NCBI RefSeq assembly: GCF_021206925.1
Contig: NZ_JAJPRF010000017.1
Location: 1-64,000 of the forward strand
Origin: Rhodoflexus caldus
GTDB lineage: Bacteria > Bacteroidota > Bacteroidia > Cytophagales > Thermoflexibacteraceae
Direction: 5' to 3'
Length of the DNA: 64,000 nucleotides
In this document: in pieces, positions 1 to 8,266 of the stretch
Position numbering within the stretch: position 1 is the first letter of the stretch
How the letters are laid out: every line of letters begins with the position of its first letter
Translations under genes and position numbers: made by a program
Notes under the pieces: model-generated
What the model was told of the DNA's origin: nothing
Seen by the model: the letters and a program-made list of their open reading frames with translations, nothing else
Databases searched by the model: none

Positions 1-212
1 TTGTCACTTTTAAGATGCGACGTGCAACGTGTGAAAAATACTTGCCATAGTTATATAAATTTGAAAGAATCACCAAGTAAAATTAGGTAATTCACTGATA
101 ATCACCAACCAAAAGGTCTAAGGTAGACTGATAAAAGAAGGCAAACTTTAGAATTACAAAATTACCTTTCTTAATCTTGTACAAGAAAGTAGTTAACCTT
201 CACTCTCTCTTA

Positions 213-262
213 TTTGCGGCATGAAAATCAGTTGGTACGAACTGCCAACAAGCGCATTGCCC
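213..262 (+). pseudogene. Decayed partial copy of the queA 5' end
   Basis: Positions 213-231 repeat the bases around the queA start codon (397-416), with one A missing. Positions 232-262 repeat queA 449-480 almost exactly. The queA bases in between (about 417-448) are absent. A further one-base deletion shifts the frame after codons matching W-Y-E-L-P, so the ATG at 221 opens a 31-codon reading frame ending at 316 that soon leaves the QueA sequence. It reads as a remnant of an old tandem duplication. A functional leader peptide is possible, because the frame ends inside the hairpin at 277-314, but nothing else supports that. Confidence 0.75.
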
Positions 263-276
263 TCACATACTCGTAA

Positions 277-314
277 AAAGCAAGTCTATGTTCAGGCTTG
301 CTTTCCGCTTTTTT
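277..314 (+). terminator. Terminator-like hairpin upstream of queA
   Basis: An 8-bp stem (AAAGCAAG at 277-284 with CTTGCTTT at 297-304) and a 12-base loop are followed by CCGC and a run of six T. The stem is AT-rich, so its strength is doubtful. It lies between the queA remnant and the real queA gene. Confidence 0.45.
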
Positions 315-392
315 AGCATCTTAATAAAGAGCATCCTATACTACACACCAAAAAATCCGTGTGCATGAAAACAAGGCAGTAGCGCTTTGCAA

Positions 393-400
393 TATCTTTG
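393..400 (+). promoter_or_regulatory. Bacteroidota -7 box of queA
   Basis: TATCTTTG fits the TAnnTTTG -7 consensus of the Bacteroidota housekeeping sigma factor. It ends only four bases before the queA ATG, so a start about seven bases downstream would make the transcript nearly leaderless. Confidence 0.5.
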
Positions 401-404
401 CGGC

Positions 405-1637
405 ATGAAAAATCAGCCGCTGTTACAACCCGTTCGTCAGGAAGATTTCTGGTACGAACTGCCCGATGAGCGCATTGCCCGTTTCCCGTTAGAAGAGCGC
501 GATGCCTCCAATCTGTTGGTCTATCGCGATGGTGAAATCCGCCACAGTCGTTTTCGCCAAATTGCCAATGAATTGAAAAAAGGGGATACGCTGTTTTTCA
601 ATAACACCAAGGTAATTCCTGCCAGAATTTATTTCCAGAAGGAAACAGGGGCACTTATTGAGGTTTTTTTGTTGCATCCCGTGGCTCCTACGTCGGATGT
701 GGCGCTGATGATGCAGCAGACCGAGCGCTGCACATGGGCTTGCGCTGTCGGCAACCTGAAACGCTTGAAAGATGACACCTTGTTGGAGCGTGAGGTGGAG
801 ATAGAAGGCAAAACGGTCAAACTGCAAGCCACTTTGCAAAACCGCGAAGTGCAATGGGTTGATTTTCGGTGGAACAGTTCGGATATAAGTTTCGCCGAGC
901 TGCTGACCTACGTGGGCGTAACTCCGCTGCCGCCCTACCTGAAACGCGAAGCGGAAGAAAAAGACAAGCAGGTTTACCAAACCGTTTATGCCAAACAGGA
1001 AGGGGCAGTAGCCGCACCAACGGCGGGGTTACATTTTACAGACTACATTTTACAGGAGGCCTTGCCGCAAAAAGGCGTACAAACCGACTATCTGACGCTG
1101 CACGTGGCAGGCGGGACGTTTCAGCCCATCAAGCATGAGAACGTGTTAGACCACCCCATGCACTCCGAGCAGATGATTGTCAGCATGGAAAATATTGACC
1201 GCCTGTTGGCTGCCGAAGATGTGATAGCCGTCGGCACAACTTCCATGCGCACGTTGGAAAGCCTTTATTGGTACGGCGTACTGCTTGGCGAAAACCCCGA
1301 TGCCACTTTCCACATTCCCAAACTGATGCCCTATGGCTACGAGCCGGCACAACTGCCTACACGCAAAGCGTCCATTGCTCGCGTAAAGGACTACATGCAG
1401 CGCCATCAGTTGAAAAAACTACAAGGCGAAACTGAAATCATGATTATCCCGGGCTATGATTTCAAAGTTTGCGATGCGCTGATTACCAACTTCCACCTGC
1501 CCGGCACCACGCTGATTATGCTTGTGGCAGCATTTATTGGCAATGATTGGCAAAAGGTTTATCAGGAAGCGTTGGATAATAATTACCGCTTCCTGAGTTT
1601 TGGCGATTCATCGCTGCTGTTTCGCAAGAAAATGTAG
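405..1637 (+). CDS. queA: S-adenosylmethionine:tRNA ribosyltransferase-isomerase QueA
   Basis: QueA moves the ribosyl group of S-adenosylmethionine to preQ1 at the wobble base of tRNAs with GUN anticodons, making epoxyqueuosine. Family blocks are clear: RFPLEERDASNLL near the start, FFNNTKVIPAR, APTAGLHFT, GTTSMRTLES, and NFHLPGTTLIMLVAAF near the C-terminus. At 410 residues it is longer than the E. coli enzyme (356), as seen in other Bacteroidota members. The ATG at 405 was chosen over an in-frame TTG at 387, because the TTG lies upstream of the -7 box (393-400). No other queuosine gene is adjacent. It converges with the next gene over 29 bases. Confidence 0.95.
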   Translation: MKNQPLLQPVRQEDFWYELPDERIARFPLEERDASNLLVYRDGEIRHSRFRQIANELKKGDTLFFNNTKVIPARIYFQKETGALIEVFLLHPVAPTSDVALMMQQTERCTWACAVGNLKRLKDDTLLEREVEIEGKTVKLQATLQNREVQWVDFRWNSSDISFAELLTYVGVTPLPPYLKREAEEKDKQVYQTVYAKQEGAVAAPTAGLHFTDYILQEALPQKGVQTDYLTLHVAGGTFQPIKHENVLDHPMHSEQMIVSMENIDRLLAAEDVIAVGTTSMRTLESLYWYGVLLGENPDATFHIPKLMPYGYEPAQLPTRKASIARVKDYMQRHQLKKLQGETEIMIIPGYDFKVCDALITNFHLPGTTLIMLVAAFIGNDWQKVYQEALDNNYRFLSFGDSSLLFRKKM

Positions 1638-1666
1638 CATCGCATTTGCCAAACAGCACCTGCGGT

Positions 1667-2875
1667 TTACTCTTTCCCTTCTGCGAACGCCTGCAAATAG
1701 GCATACCGCTGGGTCAAGTGTCCGCCTTGGGTGATGGTAGCGCGTGCAATTACGCCCTCGTCATCTTTGAACAGGTGAGCCAGAATGCGCTCAATGAAGA
1801 TACCGCCAAACTCCTCCGAGGCATCGCGGGGCAGTTCGCTGGGCAGGTTATCTATTGCCATGACCGAAACATTGTCGGGATTGCTGTAGGGCGGCTCCAA
1901 CTGTTCGGTAAAGCGGTTGTAGTCGTACACGGGGTCGCCGATTTTGCTGGGGCGCTTGGTGGAAGGGATAGAGCCGTCGATGTCGCAGGTAATGTCGGCA
2001 ATGACGCGGATGCGGAAATCATCGCGCTTCATTTCTTCCGCCGTAAACAGTCGGGGGGCTTTCGGATGCCAGTAAGCGGCAGCAATCAACAGGTCGGTAT
2101 TCCGATAAAAGGGTTCAAAATGCGATTCAAAATGCTCGGGGAAGCTGTAAAATTCTTCGGCAATAAACTTGCGTCCTTTTTTGTGTACGTGGTAGGCAGA
2201 GGAACTCAACTGTGTATAAACAGGCATGGAAAACTGTTTTTGGTTGAGATATTCCATCACATCCACGCGCTCAATTTTCATTTCGTCCAGCATTTCCATT
2301 GCTCCTTTGGCAACGCGCCCGCTGCCTGTCAGGGCAATTTTGATGGGTGGCAAGGCTAATTTGTGCAGTCCGAAAATCAACTCGTGGCGGTCGAAGCACT
2401 GATGCGCAGGTTTCAGATGGAACAGGTTGTACTTTTCGCCGTAAGCCAAAATGCCGTTATAAGCGCCTACCAACCCTGCATAATGCCCGAAAGCAATCAG
2501 ACGATTACCTTTTTCGTCGGTGAGCGTTTCATAGTCCACCATGGTAATATTTTTCTGCAAAAGTGCTTGCAAAAGCGGACGATTGTATGCCTGTTTTTTT
2601 ATCGTATGTGAAAAAAAGAAGTACGTTTTATTAGCTATCAGGTTAGCAATCGGCACTTCTTTAATGCCCAGCAATACATCGCAGTGGCTCAAATCTTCGG
2701 TGAGCGGCAGCCCTTCGGCGGCGTATTCTTCGTCCGTGTAGCAACGAATGGGGCTGGGCTGTACATATATTTCAACATCCGGATGCAGACGGCGCAACAG
2801 GGTGCACTGGCGCGGTGTCAGCGGTACGCGGCGGTCGGGTGGGGTCTTCCCCTCTCTGATGATTCCGATTTTCAT
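1667..2875 (-). CDS. Saccharopine dehydrogenase (lysine-forming), Lys1-like
   Basis: The 402-residue protein resembles fungal Lys1, the NAD-dependent saccharopine dehydrogenase that forms lysine, and belongs to the alanine dehydrogenase/transhydrogenase fold. The N-terminal half carries the IIREGKTPPDRRVPLTP block and VDYETLTDEKGNRLIAFGHYAG, which matches the Lys1 motif around its lysine-binding site. A nucleotide-binding loop follows (IALTGSGRVAKGA), then a C-terminal MAIDNLPSELPRDAS segment, also Lys1-like. The ATG at 2875 was chosen because upstream codons are low-complexity and unlike the family. Family knowledge suggests lysine breakdown or synthesis through saccharopine, but no partner gene is next to it, so the direction in vivo is unknown. 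Confidence 0.85.
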   Translation of the reverse strand: MKIGIIREGKTPPDRRVPLTPRQCTLLRRLHPDVEIYVQPSPIRCYTDEEYAAEGLPLTEDLSHCDVLLGIKEVPIANLIANKTYFFFSHTIKKQAYNRPLLQALLQKNITMVDYETLTDEKGNRLIAFGHYAGLVGAYNGILAYGEKYNLFHLKPAHQCFDRHELIFGLHKLALPPIKIALTGSGRVAKGAMEMLDEMKIERVDVMEYLNQKQFSMPVYTQLSSSAYHVHKKGRKFIAEEFYSFPEHFESHFEPFYRNTDLLIAAAYWHPKAPRLFTAEEMKRDDFRIRVIADITCDIDGSIPSTKRPSKIGDPVYDYNRFTEQLEPPYSNPDNVSVMAIDNLPSELPRDASEEFGGIFIERILAHLFKDDEGVIARATITQGGHLTQRYAYLQAFAEGKE

Positions 2876-2969
2876 GATACCGTGGTTGGTTGATTTGTGA
2901 TGGGTTGATTTGGCAGTAGAATGATGTAAATGATTCGGTGATGCAATGATTTTGACGGTGTGGGATTGC

Positions 2970-3503
2970 TCAGTTTGCCTGATGGTGCACAAAGTAATGC
3001 CACAAAACAATGCCTGTTGTTACGGCAATATTAAATGAATGTTTGGTGCCGAACTGTGGAATTTCCAGCGCAAAGTCTGCCATGCCAACGGCTGCATCGC
3101 TTACGCCGCTTGCTTCATTGCCAAAAATAAAAGCATAATTAGCTTCCGATTGTGGAGCAAATTCATGCAGCATGATTTTTTCGTCGGTTTGTTCTACAAC
3201 GGCCAGTTGAAAACCTTCGCTTTTCAGATGTGCCAAGCAGACTTCCGTATCTGCAAAGTGTTCCCATGCAACGCTTTCCTGCGCGCCGAGTGCTGTTTTG
3301 TGAATATCGCGGTTGGGCGGAGTGGCCGTAATGCCGCACAAATAGAGCTTGTAAATCCCAAAAGCATCTGCCGTTCGGAACACCGAGCCCACATTGAGCG
3401 CACTGCGCACATTGTCCAGCACAACAGCTACGCGGCGATTCGCAAATTGACCATAGGCGGCGGCATCTATCCGCCCCAATTCTTCCATGCTGAGTTTGCG
3501 CAT
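2970..3503 (-). CDS. SpoU/TrmH-family RNA 2'-O-methyltransferase
   Basis: This 177-residue SPOUT enzyme is predicted to methylate a ribose 2'-OH in tRNA or rRNA using S-adenosylmethionine. The three knot motifs are visible: LDNVRSALNVGSVFRTADAF (motif 1, with the N and R typical of the family), FIFGNEASGVSD (motif 2) and IPQFGTKHSFNIAVTTGIVLW (motif 3, SLNVS-like). The ATG at 3503 starts MRKLSMEEL. Upstream codons in the open frame are poor. A possible -7 box (TAACTTTG on the minus strand) lies at 3607-3614. The exact RNA target cannot be told from sequence. It is divergent from the Nudix gene and upstream of the Lys1-like gene by 94 bases. Confidence 0.9.
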   Translation of the reverse strand: MRKLSMEELGRIDAAAYGQFANRRVAVVLDNVRSALNVGSVFRTADAFGIYKLYLCGITATPPNRDIHKTALGAQESVAWEHFADTEVCLAHLKSEGFQLAVVEQTDEKIMLHEFAPQSEANYAFIFGNEASGVSDAAVGMADFALEIPQFGTKHSFNIAVTTGIVLWHYFVHHQAN

Positions 3504-3639
3504 TTTTTTGACTTTTTTTGAATGCAGATATCGGCAGACTGCACAGATACAAGCAGATAAAGCATCTGTGAGTATCCGTTTGTCCGCATTCCCCAATTAA
3601 ACGGCGCAAAGTTAGGGCAATAATGCCGACATTTGCCTC

Positions 3640-4056
3640 ATGTCTGCTGTCTTATACGTAACCTGTGCCATCATCGTAGCCAACGGGCGCGTGCTGGCCG
3701 CGCGTCGTGCGCTTAACCGTTCGCAGGGTGGCTTGTGGGAATTCCCCGGCGGTAAAATTCACGAAGGAGAATCCGCCGAGGAGTGCATTCGTCGCGAAAT
3801 TGCAGAAGAACTTGGCGCAACTGTTTGCATCATTGACCGCCTGCCCGATAATGTGCATCATTACGCCGATAAATCCGTTTGTTTGATTCCGTTTGTCTGC
3901 AAACCTGCCAATAATACAGACTTTCAGGCGATTGAACATGCGGAAATTCGCTGGTGTACCGATGAGGAGTTGCACGCATTGGACTGGTGCGCCGCCGATA
4001 TAACCGTATTGCAACAGTACATGGCTTGGAAAATTACAGACAAAAAATCGGATTAA
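3640..4056 (+). CDS. Nudix (MutT-like) hydrolase
   Basis: The 138-residue protein carries a complete Nudix box: G-G-K-I-H-E-G-E, seven residues, R-E-I-A-E-E-L-G, at about residues 37-59. The fold and size match the MutT/CTP-pyrophosphohydrolase group, which removes oxidised or non-canonical nucleoside triphosphates. The WEFPGGK and AARRALNRSQGGLWEFPG segments are typical of that group. The substrate cannot be fixed from sequence. It ends 21 bases before the alaS ATG, but alaS has its own -7 box. Confidence 0.9.
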   Translation: MSAVLYVTCAIIVANGRVLAARRALNRSQGGLWEFPGGKIHEGESAEECIRREIAEELGATVCIIDRLPDNVHHYADKSVCLIPFVCKPANNTDFQAIEHAEIRWCTDEELHALDWCAADITVLQQYMAWKITDKKSD

Positions 4057-4060
4057 CCTT

Positions 4061-4068
4061 TATCTTTG
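4061..4068 (+). promoter_or_regulatory. Bacteroidota -7 box of alaS
   Basis: TATCTTTG, identical to the queA box, lies nine bases before the first alaS ATG and just after the stop codon of the Nudix gene. Confidence 0.5.
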
Positions 4069-4077
4069 CCCGTTCAA

Positions 4078-6774
4078 ATGTCTATGGACATATTTCCACC
4101 TATTAAAATGATGACTTCCAACGAAATACGCCGGCAATTCTTAGACTTTTTCACCAAAAAATGCGGCCATGCCTACGTGCACTCTGCACCAATGGTACTG
4201 AAAAATGACCCTACCCTGATGTTTTCCAACTCAGGTATGGTGCAGTTCAAAGATTATTTTTTGGGCAATCGCATTGCCGAACATAAGCGCGTAGCCAATT
4301 CACAAAAATGCTTGCGTGTTTCGGGCAAGCACAACGACCTGGAAGACGTGGGGCTGGATACCTATCACCACACCATGTTTGAGATGCTGGGCAACTGGTC
4401 GTTTGGCGATTATTTCAAAAAAGAAGCCATTCAGTGGGCGTGGGAACTGCTGACCGAAGTTTATCGCTTGCCAAAAGACAGACTGTATGTTACCGTTTTT
4501 GGCGGCGATGAAAAAGAAGGCCTCAGCCGCGATGACGAAGCCCGCGAACTCTGGAAACAACACATTGACGAAAACCGCATTTTGTACGGCAACAAAAAAG
4601 ACAACTTTTGGGAAATGGGCGACCAAGGGCCTTGCGGGCCTTGCTCCGAAATCCACATAGACTTGCGCCCCGACGAGGAACGCGCACAGATTTCAGGTTA
4701 CGATTTGGTAAACAACGACCACCCGCAGGTAATTGAAATCTGGAATCTGGTATTTATGCAGTTCAATCGCAAAGCAGACGGCAGCCTCGAGCCGCTTCCC
4801 GACAAGCACGTGGATACAGGCATGGGCTTCGAGCGTCTGGTGCGCGCCATTCAGAACAAAGTTTCCAACTACGATACCGATATCTTCCAGCCGATTATCC
4901 GCCAATTGGAGGAGGAATCCGGCAAAAATTATCATCAGGCCGAGCGGGAAAACAGCAAAGTTGCGGTTGCCATGCGCGTGGTTGCTGACCACCTGCGCGC
5001 GGTTGTCTTTGCCATTGCCGATGGACAGTTGCCCTCTAACAACAAGGCTGGTTATGTTATCCGCCGCATTTTGCGCCGTGCCGTGCGCTACGGGTACACG
5101 TTTTTGGGATTCCGTCAGCCGTTTATGTGCCGCCTTGTGCCACTCATGGCAGAGCAATTTGCAGGTATTTTCCCCGAAGTAAAAGCACAGTTAGATTTTA
5201 TCGTCAATGTTGTGCGTGAAGAAGAAGCCGCTTTCCTGCGCACATTAGAAAACGGCTTGCGCATGTTGGATGACATCATCGCGCAGTCTGTTGCCACTAA
5301 ACTCATTGACGGCAAAGTAGCATTTGAATTGTACGATACCTACGGTTTCCCGCTGGATTTGACGGCACTGATTGCACGCGAAAACGGCTTGCTGATAGAT
5401 GAGGCAGGTTTTGACAAAGCCATGCAGGAGCAAAAAGACCGTTCGCGCAATGCTGCCGCTTCCGAAAAAGGCGATTGGGTCATTCTGGAATCTTCTGACG
5501 AGCCTACGGAATTTGTGGGCTACGAAGCCGATGAGGCCGAAGCCCGTTTGCTCCGTTACCGCCAAATAACCGACAAAAAAGGTACACAATACCAGATTGT
5601 ATTAGACCGTACCCCATTCTATGCCGAAAGCGGCGGACAGGTTGGAGATACAGGTATTTTGGTAGTGCAGGGCGAAAACCCGCGCAAAATCCGCATTGCC
5701 GATACCAAAAAAGAAATTGACCAGATTATTCATTTTACTTACGATAACCTGCCTGAAATTTTGGCAGGAGTTAAGGGTGCGCCTGTTGTTACGGCACTGA
5801 TTGACAACAGCCGCCGTCGCTTAATTGAAAGCAATCACACGGCCACTCACCTGATGCACGCTGCCCTGCGCGAGGTGCTCGGTACGCACGTTGCGCAAAA
5901 AGGCTCATTGGTGAACGATGAAGTGCTGCGTTTTGATTTCTCGCATTTTGCTAAAATGACCGAATCGGAAATTGCTCAGGTAGAAAAAATTGTCAATGCA
6001 AAAATTCGCGAGAATATTCCGTTGGACGAGCAGCGCAATGTGCCGATTGAAAAGGCCAAAGCAATGGGTGCAATGGCCTTGTTCGGTGAAAAATACGGCG
6101 ACTTTGTACGGGTGATTACATTTGATAAAAATTTCAGCGTAGAACTTTGCGGAGGTACGCACGTTGCGCAAACAGGTGCTATCGGGCAGTTTAAAATTCT
6201 TTCCGAAAGTTCTTCTGCTGCCGGTGTGCGTCGCATTGAGGCCGTTACGGCAGCCAAGGCAGAGCAAATAATCAACGAAGAACTTGCCTTGCTCGATGCC
6301 GTGCGTGCGTTGTTAAAAAATCCGAAAGATTTGCTCAAATCCGTAGAAAACCTGCTGGACGAGAAGCAAGCCTTACAAAAAGAAATCGAACGCCTGCAAA
6401 ATGAAGCGTTGCAAGGCATCAAACAGCAGTTGCGTACACAAATTGCCGATAAAAATGGCGTTCAGTTCCTTGCCGCACAGGTAGAAGTGCCCAAGCCTGA
6501 TGCCCTCAAAACACTGGCGTTCCAACTGAAACAGGAAACAGAATCGCTGTTTGCGGTGCTTACGGCAGCCATTGACGGCAAAGCACATATTGCGGTGATG
6601 ATTGCCGATGAGTTGGTAAAAGAGCGCAACTGGAATGCCTCCCAAATCGTGAAAGATCTTGCCAAGTTGGTAGAAGGGGGGGGGGGCGGTCAGCCTTTCT
6701 TTGCCACAGCCGCAGGTAAAAATACGGCACAACTGAAAGCCGTGCTTTCGGCTGCCGAACAGATTTTGGCGTAA
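4078..6774 (+). CDS. alaS: Alanyl-tRNA synthetase
   Basis: AlaRS charges tRNA-Ala and edits mischarged Ser/Gly. The class II catalytic core opens with EIRRQFLDFFTKKCGH. The editing domain carries the HxxxH zinc motif (HTATHLMHA, about residue 585) and CGGTH (about residue 690). The C-Ala domain ends with a glycine-rich block followed by QPFF. The length of 898 residues is normal (E. coli 876). The first ATG after the -7 box is at 4078; ATGs at 4108 and 4111 (MTSNEIRRQF) fit the E. coli N-terminus better and are good alternatives. An unusual run of eleven G sits in the glycine block at 6676-6686, and the frame is intact across it. Confidence 0.97.
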   Translation: MSMDIFPPIKMMTSNEIRRQFLDFFTKKCGHAYVHSAPMVLKNDPTLMFSNSGMVQFKDYFLGNRIAEHKRVANSQKCLRVSGKHNDLEDVGLDTYHHTMFEMLGNWSFGDYFKKEAIQWAWELLTEVYRLPKDRLYVTVFGGDEKEGLSRDDEARELWKQHIDENRILYGNKKDNFWEMGDQGPCGPCSEIHIDLRPDEERAQISGYDLVNNDHPQVIEIWNLVFMQFNRKADGSLEPLPDKHVDTGMGFERLVRAIQNKVSNYDTDIFQPIIRQLEEESGKNYHQAERENSKVAVAMRVVADHLRAVVFAIADGQLPSNNKAGYVIRRILRRAVRYGYTFLGFRQPFMCRLVPLMAEQFAGIFPEVKAQLDFIVNVVREEEAAFLRTLENGLRMLDDIIAQSVATKLIDGKVAFELYDTYGFPLDLTALIARENGLLIDEAGFDKAMQEQKDRSRNAAASEKGDWVILESSDEPTEFVGYEADEAEARLLRYRQITDKKGTQYQIVLDRTPFYAESGGQVGDTGILVVQGENPRKIRIADTKKEIDQIIHFTYDNLPEILAGVKGAPVVTALIDNSRRRLIESNHTATHLMHAALREVLGTHVAQKGSLVNDEVLRFDFSHFAKMTESEIAQVEKIVNAKIRENIPLDEQRNVPIEKAKAMGAMALFGEKYGDFVRVITFDKNFSVELCGGTHVAQTGAIGQFKILSESSSAAGVRRIEAVTAAKAEQIINEELALLDAVRALLKNPKDLLKSVENLLDEKQALQKEIERLQNEALQGIKQQLRTQIADKNGVQFLAAQVEVPKPDALKTLAFQLKQETESLFAVLTAAIDGKAHIAVMIADELVKERNWNASQIVKDLAKLVEGGGGGQPFFATAAGKNTAQLKAVLSAAEQILA
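6676..6686 (+). repeat. Eleven-base poly-G run inside alaS
   Basis: Eleven consecutive G bases encode most of the conserved glycine block of the C-Ala domain (codons GAA-GGG-GGG-GGG-GGC-GGT). Such a run is prone to slipped-strand error both in vivo and in sequencing. Confidence 0.95.
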
Positions 6775-6831
6775 GTACTTTATCGCGCTGCAACTGCTTA
6801 TTTGCAAGCAGACGAATACTGTATTGATTCA

Positions 6832-6871
6832 GGACACAAGCGTGCAAGCGTCTTGTGTCCTTGTGTTTTTT
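6832..6871 (+). terminator. Terminator of alaS
   Basis: A perfect 9-bp stem (GGACACAAG at 6832-6840 with CTTGTGTCC at 6852-6860) and an 11-base loop are followed by TTGTG and a T run, 58 bases after the alaS stop. Confidence 0.8.
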
Positions 6872-6946
6872 GTGATAAAATCCAAGGCGGCGGCTCGCTT
6901 ACACACAAATATTTTCTGCTAACCGCTCGCGCTTATGTGCACATAT

Positions 6947-8173
6947 TCAGAGTTTGACATTGGCGCTGCGTTGCGCCCGTTCGCGGCTGATGAGTTCGTG
7001 GGAGTTGCGCATGAGTGTGTTATTCATTTGTCGGATGACCTCGTCCATCGCCTTGGCCTCTTCCTGCAACTTCGCGATAATTATCTTTGCATCTTCGCCC
7101 ATTTGGAAAAGAGCGGTCAGTCCAAGAATGCGTGCCAGCGGGCCGCGCAGTTCATGCGAGGTCAGAAAAGCATATTCGGAGAGGTCTTTCAGCAGTGCTG
7201 CCTGATGCTGCTCCAATTGCTTTCTTTCCGAAATTTCATAGTTGATGGAAAGGTATTTGTAAATTTTCCCCTCGGGCGAAAATACCGGATTGATAACCGT
7301 TTTCACCCAATAAATGCTCCCGTCTTTGGCGCGGTTGCAGATTTCTCCCCGCCAACTTTTCCCTTGGCTGATGGTTTCCCAGAGTTGTTGCCAGTAGGTC
7401 GGCGGGTGTACGCCCGAATTCAGCAGATTGTGGTTTTTGCCGAGCAGTTCTTCGCGGCTGTATTTGCAGACTTCGCAAAACTTGTCATTGACGGTTTCAA
7501 TGTTGCCTGCTAAGTCCGTAACACTCAACAAAGTTGAGTTGAGCAAGGCATTTTCTAAATTGATGCGCTCCTGTTCAGCAAGGATGTGTTGATTGACATT
7601 CTGCGCAACAACAATGCGGCAAGGAGTATTTTGATAGATGGAACTGTGCGAAAATATATTCACGTAGAAAGTTTCGCCCGACTTGCGTTTATGCAGCCAA
7701 ATGCCACTATTGCTGTAGTCGGCCGCAGGTTTTTGCAACTTAGCGGATAGCTTATGATGTTCACTTTCAGGGCGTAAATCGTACAGGTTGAGTTGGCAAA
7801 ACTCCTCGGGCGTATAGCCGTATTCGGTACAGGCGGCGTGGTTGGCAATCAAAATTTGACGGGTATCCGTTCTGTAAATCCACATCGGGTGCGGATGGTT
7901 TTCAAACAATCGCCTGAAATCTTCGGTTACGGCAAGCAGTCGGTTGGTGTGTTTGCGTATGAGAAAATACAGTAGCACGCTTGTCAGCAATACATAAAAG
8001 TAACCCTTGTATTGGCTGATGTGTTCAAGTGTAGCCCTATCGGCATTGGTGTAAGATATGATTGAAAACAGCAGTCGGTCGCTCAGCGTAATCCATACAA
8101 GGCCAAGTATCCCGTAAATAACGGGAATGGTAATATTATTGCCTGTGTTTTGCTTTACGTGGTTGATTGGCAT
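6947..8173 (-). CDS. Membrane PAS-PAS sensor with DHp helix but no ATPase domain
   Basis: The 408-residue protein has two membrane segments (about 13-40 and 57-73) forming the common N-terminal unit with GLVWITLSDRLL and KGYFYVLL. Two PAS domains follow (about 85-195 and 205-325), then a histidine-kinase dimerisation helix with the H-box SEYAFLTSHELRGPLARILGL (His340). The chain stops about 60 residues later. No N, G1 or G2 box of the ATP-binding domain is present, and the downstream DNA (6775-6946) does not encode one. It may act as a receiver of phosphate, a dimerisation partner for another kinase, or a decayed kinase. The ATG at 8173 was preferred to an in-frame TTG at 8194. Confidence 0.85.
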   Translation of the reverse strand: MPINHVKQNTGNNITIPVIYGILGLVWITLSDRLLFSIISYTNADRATLEHISQYKGYFYVLLTSVLLYFLIRKHTNRLLAVTEDFRRLFENHPHPMWIYRTDTRQILIANHAACTEYGYTPEEFCQLNLYDLRPESEHHKLSAKLQKPAADYSNSGIWLHKRKSGETFYVNIFSHSSIYQNTPCRIVVAQNVNQHILAEQERINLENALLNSTLLSVTDLAGNIETVNDKFCEVCKYSREELLGKNHNLLNSGVHPPTYWQQLWETISQGKSWRGEICNRAKDGSIYWVKTVINPVFSPEGKIYKYLSINYEISERKQLEQHQAALLKDLSEYAFLTSHELRGPLARILGLTALFQMGEDAKIIIAKLQEEAKAMDEVIRQMNNTLMRNSHELISRERAQRSANVKL

Positions 8174-8214
8174 TTTCCGTTTTGATAAGGCCAACAGTAG
8201 CGTTTAAGTAACGA

Positions 8215-8250
8215 AAAAAGCCTGTGAATATTGGCATCCACAGGCTTTTA
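8215..8250 (-). terminator. Terminator of the sufCD operon
   Basis: An 11-bp stem (AAAAGCCTGTG at 8216-8226 with CACAGGCTTTT at 8239-8249) lies 18 bases after the sufD stop. Read on the minus strand it is followed by a T run. Confidence 0.8.
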
Positions 8251-8266
8251 ATTGATGACAAAATTT

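Larger units (their letters stand above)
1..404. other. Leader region without an intact gene, upstream of queA
   Basis: The first 400 bases are AT-rich and hold no convincing gene. They contain a 10-base palindrome at 176-185 inside a weak hairpin (166-189), a decayed copy of the queA start (213-262), a terminator-like hairpin (277-314) and the queA -7 box (393-400). Whatever gene lies upstream ends before the window begins. Confidence 0.6.

Noticed and set aside
176-185. Palindrome CTTGTACAAG in the leader region
   Set aside because: A single short palindrome in AT-rich DNA with no second copy; not enough to call an operator.
1646-2359. Plus-strand frame of 237 codons opposite the Lys1-like gene
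   Set aside because: Antisense shadow; the minus strand has strong homology to Lys1.
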